14,879 bases of DNA, taken from assembly GCA_027579435.1 (NCBI GenBank), contig JANBPK010001408.1, positions 1-14,879 of the forward strand. The letters are read 5' to 3'. The translations under genes and the position numbers were made by a program. The notes under the pieces are model-generated. The model saw only the letters and a list, made by a program, of their open reading frames with translations. It was not told the origin of the DNA and did no database searches. The DNA comes from Candolleomyces eurysporus. Lineage: Eukaryota > Basidiomycota > Agaricomycetes > Agaricales > Psathyrellaceae. Positions 8,580 to 14,879 of the stretch are shown piece by piece; position 1 is the first letter of the stretch; the number at the start of each line of letters is the position of its first letter.

Positions 8580-9204
8580 ACTCAGTTTATCTGTTGTATA
8601 GGAAGTAAGTCTGCTTCCTCATAAACCTGAATTTCTTGCCATTCAGCTCATCTATTGTATAGCGAGTAAGTTTGCTTCCTCAAGGACCTGAATTTCTTGC
8701 CATTCAGCTCATCTGTTGTATAGCGGGTAAGTCTACTTCCTCATGAACCTGAGTTTCTTGCCATTCAGCTCATCTGTTGTATAGGTAGTAAGTCTGCTTC
8801 CTCATGAGCCTGAATCTCTTGCCATTCAGCCTTCATCTGTTGTATAGCTTGTAAGTCTGCTTCCTCATGAACCTGAATTTTCTTGGCATTCAGCTCATTC
8901 TGCTTGTATAGATTGTTAGTCTGTCCTCTCATGAACCTGAATTTCTTGCCCTTCCGCTCATCTGTTGTATAGCATGTAAGTGTGCTCATGAATCTGAATT
9001 TCCTGCTATTCAGCTCATTTGTGGTATAGCAAGTAAGTGTGCTTCCTCATGAACCTGAATTTATTGCCATTCAGCTCATCTGTTGTATAGCTTGTAAGTC
9101 TGCTTCCTCATGAACTTGAATTTCTTGCCATTCACGTCATCTGTTGTATAGAAAGTAAGTCTGCTTCTCCATAAACTTGAATGTTCTGCAACCCAGCTTA
9201 TTTA
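8580..9204. repeat. 61-bp tandem repeat (minisatellite), about ten units
   Basis: The landmark ATTCAG (or its variants) recurs at 8580, 8641, 8702, 8763, 8824, 8888, 8951, 9008, 9069, 9130 and about 9191, giving spacings of 61 bp with 57-, 63- and 64-bp exceptions. Units share TTGTATAG, GTAAGTCTGCTTCCTCATG and CTGAATTTCTTGCC. Each complete unit contains CTGAAT–TTCTTGCC–ATTCAG, a 6-bp stem with an 8-nt loop. On the minus strand the longer units read as a 21-residue period (HEEADLQAIQQMKAEWQEI), but 61-bp units shift frame, so no long ORF survives. Confidence 0.92.
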
Positions 9205-10783
9205 CTTTCCAGAAAAATTTATCGCTTGTTGGCCAACAGCAACTGTTTGCTGGTGATTCTATTTCAAACCCATCTTCTGACAAGTCAACATGTGTGCACC
9301 ACCTGCCCTGCCTTTCACTCCTTTCTGCTCATGCTGTGCCACAGTTGAAGAAATAATGGAATAATCACCACACTCACCACACTCACCACACAATCTGCCA
9401 GACTCTGCTATGTGTGTTCCCTCTCTCCCACTCAAACATTCACAGTCCCTCTAACCACAACACTTTGAATCACTCATTAAATCACATCTCAGACTCAACC
9501 CAGTTCACACTTTCCCTTGCATTTTAAGCCATATCAAATTGCATTCAATATCTGCATCTGCTTTCCATTTCTATCTTTTTTCCCCCACTTTTTGGTTTAT
9601 TGTTCCTGTGTCTTTGCATTTTGGATGTATTATCTATTTATCATATCATATTACATCTCCTAAATCTCAACGCCAATTGAACAGCTTCTTCATATCCTTC
9701 AGATGAATATCCTGTCTGTGTGAACACTTAACCATACACAATCTCTCCCATTCTGCAAAATGATTGTATTGTCCTTGTCGTGAATAACTCCCATCAATCA
9801 ATAATATTAAGACAGAACAGGTGGAAAAAATCCTTAAGTCCATAGGCAAGGGAGCTTGGGAGTGCAGGGCACATTGCTTAGGTCATCAAACTCCGGCATC
9901 ATCAGTTTGCCTTTGCCATTGTTGCGATGCACAGAGCCTGGCTGCAGGGCTGGAGTTGTAATTCATGGTTTATGAGTTGCCGTTGGGTCAACCCTGGGCA
10001 TATGAGAATTTTGGAAAGCTATGCCTGTGATAACAGGATGCATTATAATGTGTCTTTGGGCCAATATTAAGATATGTGAAAGAACTTGAACATTTAATTT
10101 TGACCCCATGTGCCTTTTCACAACAAAATTCTGGGAGGTGACTTATAGAAAGCTGAAGAGTTTTTTAACCTTCAACTTTAGTGCTTTCAGTACCTCCAAC
10201 CCCATCCACTAAATATTTGGCATAGTATTTCACTTAACTATTGCACAAGAACTCAAACATTCACTACAGTCAACACTGCCCTAATCCATACCCAGGATTA
10301 AATATAACTCCCCAAAGCATAGAATAGCTCCTTTCTTGAGTTGCAGGAAATTTAATAATATATGACATTAACCTGATACTGCATAACATATAAGTTCAAG
10401 CACCAAAAAGGCATGGCTGTTGTAGTTGTTCAACAGCAAGGGATTGCTCAGCAAAGGCTGCATGATAACTGGAACCAGCTAAAGGGAAAGGTCAATGTAA
10501 AACTTTCTATTGAATCTTTCTCTGTGTATACAGCCTAAACTATGACTGATTACTTTGAGGAGCTTACTGATCTCACATAGCACTTAATAGTGTTTTGGGA
10601 TTATTGAATGATACTCAGGCAGCATTTACAGTGGTGTTAAATTTTTGTGAACCCTCCCAAAGACCTGTGTGGGCTTCATGGTAAGTATTCTCCAGGTATT
10701 CAGCTCAAAAGGCACACAATAGCAACACACAGAATGGACATGTGAGAAAGACATCCTGAATGGAGCAGCAGAGCTTAATTGTA
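9205..10783. other. AT-rich region without a gene
   Basis: No open frame of convincing length or composition on either strand (the best is 9849–9667 minus, 60 codons, no motif). I see no tRNA fold and no LTR ends. It contains a short 9-bp tandem repeat at 9366–9392 and a 7-bp-stem hairpin (GCTGTTG...CAACAGC) near 10413–10435. It is probably old transposon-derived DNA. Confidence 0.45.
9366..9392. repeat. 9-bp tandem repeat, three units
   Basis: CACCACACT occurs twice in a row, followed by CACCACACA. Confidence 0.8.
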
Positions 10784-10924
10784 GTTTAGACAGATGTTCA
10801 TACAAGTTAAATGAAGGATGGGTGATCAAGGAGTAACAGAGGTGTCATCCTTCTGCCCCCCACAGCACACACATGGATTGCATGTGCATGCATGGCTATG
10901 GTCTCACTCTCTCTTCAGAATCAC
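10784..10924. repeat. old direct repeat, copy 1
   Basis: Shares with 11545–11667, in the same order, the blocks GTTTA–A, ACAAG, AATGAAG, GATC/GATT–AGGAGT, AACAG/GACAG, CTTCTGCCC, TGCATG and GGTCTCAC–CTCTCTT, with many substitutions and indels. A diverged duplicate of one element is the simplest reading. Confidence 0.6.
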
Positions 10925-11142
10925 TAAATGTGGGTTATCTGCCCTCAGGCCATTGGTTTATTGCCTGCTACAACCACTCTAAGCCCCTCATATGAGTCAG
11001 AATGTCTTGCAAGATACCCTTCAGTAAGGCATACCCTGGAGGCTTTCCTAAGATGTTTGCATTAATGTAGTGTTGACCATAATCTCATATGCCTACCCAT
11101 ACATTAGGTGGTATCTGGCGGACCACAAATTAAATTGTGAAC
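10925..11142. other. gene-free spacer between direct repeat copy 1 and the MITE
   Basis: Nothing recognisable here. It includes the immediate left flank of the MITE. Confidence 0.4.
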
Positions 11143-11400
11143 TACTGTACCGAACTGTATGGTAGATACCGACTTTGGAGCATTACATTTTTTGGACTGC
11201 AAAATTAAGCAACTGGGGGAGCGTTACACGTTATGGTAGCCTGTTTAAGTGCCAGAGCCTGCAGGGCCAAATTTTTTTGCCTATTTCTTGTGAATTTTTC
11301 AGGCAACAAGTCTTGCATTACACGTTACCCGGTAAGATTTAGGCAACATGTGACCTCGGTGTTATGTGTTACCGTTTCTACCATACAGTTCGGTACAGTA
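11143..11400. mobile_element. 258-bp MITE with 24-bp perfect terminal inverted repeats, Tc1/mariner-like
   Basis: 11143–11166 and 11377–11400 are exact reverse complements. Each end reads TA then CTGTACCGAACTGTATGGTA then GA. If the outer TA is the target duplication, the repeat proper starts CTGTACCG and the TA target fits the Tc1/mariner group. There is no transposase: the internal 210 bp has only a short frame that crosses the right end. Related inner motifs TTACACGTTA near 11224 and 11328 suggest subterminal repeats. It lies between the two old direct repeats. Confidence 0.85.
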
Positions 11401-11544
11401 CAAAATTTGCCCCAGTGGGCTAGATGTCTTCCTGACATAATGTGCTTGCCTTGCATAATCACTGGCATGACTGTCAAGATTCAACCATCAGAGCCCCAAA
11501 TCATCTTTCAATTTGCCTGTCTCCAATTTCCAAGTTGTATCGAT

Positions 11545-11667
11545 GTTTAAACATGGTTTACACAAGGTCAATGAAGACGGGCGATTGAGGAGTGACAGGG
11601 CCCCATGGGCCTTCTGCCCGCACGTGCATTGCATGCAAATCAGGTCTCACCTCTCTTATTCTTGAGT
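11545..11667. repeat. old direct repeat, copy 2
   Basis: Partner of 10784–10924. It lies just upstream of the degenerate transposon ORF starting at 11750, so it may be the leader or LTR remnant of that element. The TG/CA ends needed to call an LTR are not clear. Confidence 0.55.
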
Positions 11668-11749
11668 TTTGTTCTTCCTTTATCTTACTGTCACAATGAG
11701 CTCCAAATTTTTTTCACTACATTAATTCTTTGACATCATCTCATTATCC

Positions 11750-12700
11750 ATGAGCTTCAAAGCTATAAATGAATCCCCTCCAAACATCACCCATGAAGAC
11801 TCACAATCCCCCCAACCTATTATCCCAAATCCAAATGAACGAGCGAGACCTGTTGCAGTTGGATCCATCCCCAGAGCTACAGAACCTCAAGGTGCAATCC
11901 TCAAAATCAAGTCAGCAATGCAGGCGTATGCCAAGGGAGAGGTTGGATATCCTGAAACAATTGCCCAAGTTGTCTGAACCCTCGCGTTTAATGGAGATGA
12001 GGCCGATTTGGCAAAGGGGAAAGCCCTTGACAGCTACATTGCGCAGATGCATCAAATCTCCAACATGCAGCAACAAGCGTCAGGGTCAGAGATGTTGGGA
12101 ACGCTCTCTTCTCAAGAGAATGGGGAGTGTGGGCTGAGAGACGCAGGAACCTCGGGGTGCCCCTCATCGACCAAATCAAATCACCGGGAGAACANGGGGT
12201 CAAGAGAGCAAGAGGAGATAGGGAAGGAGGGAGAGAGAGAGGACAACATGAGATGGGAGGTGGTAGACAGAGTGATGATGGATATGGCGGAGGAAGCAAG
12301 AGTAGCAAGGACAAGGGAAAGGAGTGGACCCCATTTTGGGATCAGATGGTGAAAGTGGTGGAGAGGACAGAGCGGGAAAGAGATTGCAGGAGGAGGATAT
12401 GCCATGGTACACCAAGGAAAAGGAAAGCCGACAAAATATTGACAAATCCTGCATTCAATCTGCCAAGCTCCTTTGTTGGTACTCCAGGGACATCACCAAG
12501 TTCAAGTGATGGATTGTGTACTCAGCCTCTGCACCAGCCGGATTCCCATCAACTGAATGGGACAACCTCCTCCATGGGAAGGCCGTCAACCTTGACATCA
12601 TCTACAGTTCTCTCTTCCATGTTGTTGCTGTTAGGGAGAATCAAGGGCATATTGGAGATCACGAAATCAGTTTGGGACACACAGAACCATTGAGGAAAGT
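11750..12700 (+). pseudogene. degenerate transposon-associated ORF, cut at its 3' end by the LTR element
   Basis: Coding-like sequence passes through three frames. It begins ATG at 11750 (MSFKAINESPPNITHED) and continues past TGA 11975–11977 in the same frame as TLAFNGDEADLAKGKALDSY. A Lys/Glu/Gly-rich middle follows, with an N at 12195. The last frame reads EEDMPWYTKEKESRQN, crosses TGA 12507–12509, then reads WIVYSASAPAGFPSTEWDNL, GKAVNLDIIYSSLF and HIGDHEISLGHTEP. This C-terminal pattern (AGFP-TEW–GKAVNLD...EISLG) resembles, from memory, a family found repeatedly in basidiomycete transposon-rich DNA; I cannot name its element class. Similarity ends at about KVV, where the LTR begins. Not functional. 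Confidence 0.6.
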
Positions 12701-13030
12701 TGTTAGACCTATACCTACTCCTATATAGGATAGCTACATCCTTACTCGTACGGATCGTCGTTACTCTCTTCTCTTTTCACTCTGATTGCTTTTTTCTTCT
12801 TTTCTTCTTTCTCTCACGTTGTTTCTTTAGTTATAAACTCGTTACTCTCGTTTCTTGCACCTCAGCTCTTTCTTTCCTTTCCGCTGAGGTGTGAGTATTT
12901 GTTTAGCCTGTCTCTCTTTCGTTATGTTGACGCCCACGTAGTCGATCCTTACTCGTTTAGGTATACTCACCAATCTTAGCTCTTTCTTTCCTTTCCGCTG
13001 AGGTTCGATCCTTACTCGTTTAGGCTGACA
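12701..13030 (+). repeat. 5' LTR candidate
   Basis: It starts TGTTAG and ends CTGACA; these ends are inverted repeats at five of six positions and give the usual TG...CA. The start coincides with loss of similarity in the interrupted ORF, and the end lies one base before the primer site. A TATATAG is present near 12722–12728. The second LTR needed for proof is outside the window. Confidence 0.6.
12859..13024 (+). repeat. duplicated blocks inside the LTR, with a palindromic-arm motif
   Basis: A 27-bp block (12864–12890, containing TCTTTCTTTCCTTTCCGCTG) recurs exactly at 12978–13004, and a 20-bp block, TCGATCCTTACTCGTTTAGG, occurs at 12942–12961 and 13005–13024. The first copy is flanked so that ACCTCAGC (12859–12866) pairs with GCTGAGGT (12883–12890) around a pyrimidine-rich loop; the second copy has lost the left arm. 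Confidence 0.85.
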
Positions 13031-13031
13031 A

Positions 13032-13043
13032 GTTATGAGCCCC
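13032..13043 (+). other. primer-binding site, half-tRNA initiator-Met type
   Basis: GTTATGAGCCCC begins one base after the LTR end. Eleven bases (GTTATGAGCCC) are complementary to the anticodon stem-loop GGGCUCAUAAC of eukaryotic initiator tRNA-Met. Drosophila copia and yeast Ty5 prime from this internal half-tRNA site, which supports a copia-type element. Confidence 0.65.
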
Positions 13044-13103
13044 GAAGATACAGCTTAAACAACAAAATCGAGACCTCAAAATACGGAAAATTTTTTCGCT
13101 GAG

Positions 13104-14879
13104 ATGGGTGACGCGGGCTCCCAATCGTCCATGGAGCTTACCGATGGAATGGAGGCCCAGACAGTGGTCGGGCGCGGTACATTCCACTCCACCAATTCCT
13201 CGATGGATGACGGCGCCTCTTCGTATTATCATTCTCTTTTTAACCCTACCCCTCCTGTTCCACCGAGACCCTCTACTACGTTCTTTCAGGGTCAGGACTA
13301 TAGTTTTACTGATTATACCCGGTCCGATCGCCGGTCTTCCGTCCCCTGTGTCAATGCTTCTAATGTAGTTCCATTGACACGCCCTTCTATGGTTGCCAAC
13401 TGTGTAGACTTCCCTCCGCCAGGCACTGTTAGGTTTCAGGAGCGTTCCCTTTCTAGGGCGTCCTCTACCTTTTCTCTTGCTCAAAGCGCGCTTCCGTTTG
13501 CGCGATATTTGCCTGATGATCAGGTGTCCAATTCATCTTTTATTGTTCCTGCTTCTCAGGTTCTAGACTCTTCGAATATTTCATCTTCTGTAACTCTAGT
13601 TGGATCGCGTGCTTCTTCTGCCGTGAATCCGCCTGCTTATGCTGCTCCAGTACAATCTTATGTTCCGTCTCAACCTCCTATCCGGGAGGAGACTTTTTAT
13701 AATGTACCTACGGATAACATTACAGTTACCCGAGGTACCGATTGTGTTTTTTTTGCAACCTTCTTATAATGTAGCCTCTTCTTTCACTTTTTCCCGTCAT
13801 CCCGAGGTTTCTGGGGGTGGATACGCTAACCGAACTATCCCTTCTCATACCGGCATGCAGCAGAGTCAGTCCGTCCCTGCTCCCCAGTACCACCATCCAT
13901 CTCCTTCCAGACCCCAGACCATAGCTACGGCAGGATGGTTATTACCGCCTCCGGATGCTCAGTCTACCCCAACCCCACAGCACGGCGGTACCCGCCGTGG
14001 TCCTATTTTGGCGCCGCAACCATCGATCAACAAGATCCCTTTTGGGGATAACCCGTTTGTTGGGGTGCTTCACACTCAGACGAGCGGCGGTGGTCAATTT
14101 CAGCCGCCACCACCACCTGNCCCCCCCGGTCCCTCCTCTCACTCCTGCTGCCCCTCCGGTGCCCCCTCCCCAACAATACTACTATGGGCCACCACAGCCA
14201 CAGGTCATATACCTCCAGGCTCCGACGCAGCAGGAGAAGGTACCAAAGAAGCCCCCGCTCGACTCGATAAAGGTCCTCTCGACCCCCGCCGATTTTCATG
14301 CGTGGCACATGGAGCTGCAACGGGTCTGTATCGACCATGGCCTCTGGCCGCATATCGCCCCTCATNCCCCAGAATGGTGCTGCCTACGTTGAAGGTCTGT
14401 GGCCTTCGTACATGCCTCAGAGCCCTGCCGAGCAGTCTCACTGGTGGAAGGTGGATGGGGTGGTGAGTAGCGTGCTTGTGGAACGCCTTTCCCCTTCTGT
14501 CTGAGGCCTCGTCCCATTCTCAACAGCGGTCTCCAGGGTGACGTCGCGGGAGATTTACGACTGGATCCTCAAGCACTACGGTCTCAACGATTATGCAAGT
14601 TTTGCGGCCCTCGAGTCCGACCTCCTCTGCACCAACTGTACGAAGACCTCCGTTCAAGAGTACACCCGGAACTGGTTGGAGAAGCTCTCCACGATACGTA
14701 CCTCCAACTACCCGACCGACAAAAGGCGCCTCCTCAATGGGTTCTCCGTCGGCCTCCCTGTCAACGACCCCAACTACGCCCCCCCTAGTTGCCGAGATTG
14801 GCTCGGTTATCAACGGGAACGTTTATTTCGACATCGCCGCGTACATCGCCCAGGCCCAGTCCATCGACCAGCGCCTACG
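13104..14879 (+). pseudogene. gag: copia-type gag, frameshifted, runs off the right edge
   Basis: This would be the capsid protein of the retroelement. It begins at ATG 13104 (MGDAGSQSSMELTDG) with a long Ser/Pro-rich N-terminus, then a Pro-rich stretch with QQYYYGPPQPQ. The capsid-like region follows: ADFHAWHMELQRVCIDHGLW, then WWKVDGVVSSVLVERLSPSV, REIYDWILKHYG, YTRNWLEKLSTIRT and LLNGFSVGLP, typical of basidiomycete copia gag. Continuity needs four frame changes: at a T8 run (13747–13754), at N14120 before a C7 run, at N14366 before CCCC, and at a C7 run (14779–14785). A TGA at 14502–14504 lies between LSPSV and GLVPFS. All frame changes sit at homopolymers or Ns, so the true copy may be less damaged. 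No zinc knuckle is visible before the edge. Confidence 0.75.

Larger units (their letters stand above)
12701..14879 (+). mobile_element. copia-type LTR retrotransposon, 5' part
   Basis: Visible parts in order are a 5' LTR candidate (12701–13030), a primer-binding site (13032–13043), a short leader and gag (from 13104). Protease, integrase, reverse transcriptase and the 3' LTR would lie beyond the right edge, so class assignment rests on the gag pattern and primer site. It is inserted in the older ORF at 11750–12700. Confidence 0.7.

Noticed and set aside
8580..9204. Possible CRISPR-like array
   Set aside because: The units are contiguous and similar along their full length, with no unique spacers, in a eukaryotic setting. 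It is a minisatellite.
11233..11550. 105-codon plus-strand frame over the MITE
   Set aside because: It crosses the MITE's right terminal repeat and has no domain; it is a chance frame.
13000..13011. tRNA B-box-like GGTTCGATCC
   Set aside because: No cloverleaf or A-box upstream at the right distance; the motif belongs to the duplicated LTR blocks.
13740..13760. Programmed frameshift site in gag
   Set aside because: The T8 site is far from a gag–pol junction and other breaks in the same ORF also lie at homopolymers, so error or decay is simpler.

Overview
The window looks like nuclear DNA of an agaricomycete (mushroom-forming basidiomycete). It has many short GT–AG introns (37–76 nt), two protein families I know mainly from Agaricomycetes (a BAH-like/PHD-finger protein and a fungal ubiquitin-like-domain protein), a conserved eukaryotic replication gene (ORC3), and copia-type retrotransposon sequence. 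I see no prokaryotic or viral gene organisation.

Layout. 1–1242 (minus) carries most of a BAH-like plus PHD-finger chromatin protein that runs off the left edge. 1594–2244 and 5945–6612 are two diverged copies (A and B) of a dispersed repeat of about 0.65 kb. Directly at the right end of copy A begins an ORC3 remnant (2245–3926, plus) that lacks its 5' part and has an in-frame stop. 3927–5944 is poorly resolved: it has long minus-strand open stretches but no family I can name, and is probably one weakly resolved or decaying multi-exon gene ending against repeat B. 7342–8413 (plus) is an intact-looking five-exon gene for a ubiquitin-like-domain protein of 281 residues.

From about 8414 onward the sequence becomes gene-poor and AT-rich: a 61-bp minisatellite (8580–9204), a gene-free stretch, a pair of old direct repeats (10784–10924 and 11545–11667), and between them a 258-bp MITE with 24-bp perfect ends including TA. 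A degenerate transposon-associated ORF (11750–12700) is cut by a younger copia-type LTR retrotransposon (12701 to the right edge), of which the LTR, a half-tRNA-iMet-type primer site and a frameshifted gag are visible.

The genes do not form a pathway. The theme is a transposon-rich, rearranged region in which one host gene (ORC3) is truncated. Seven single N bases lie mostly in repeated DNA, and several gag frame changes fall at homopolymers or at Ns, so some damage may be assembly error rather than biology.
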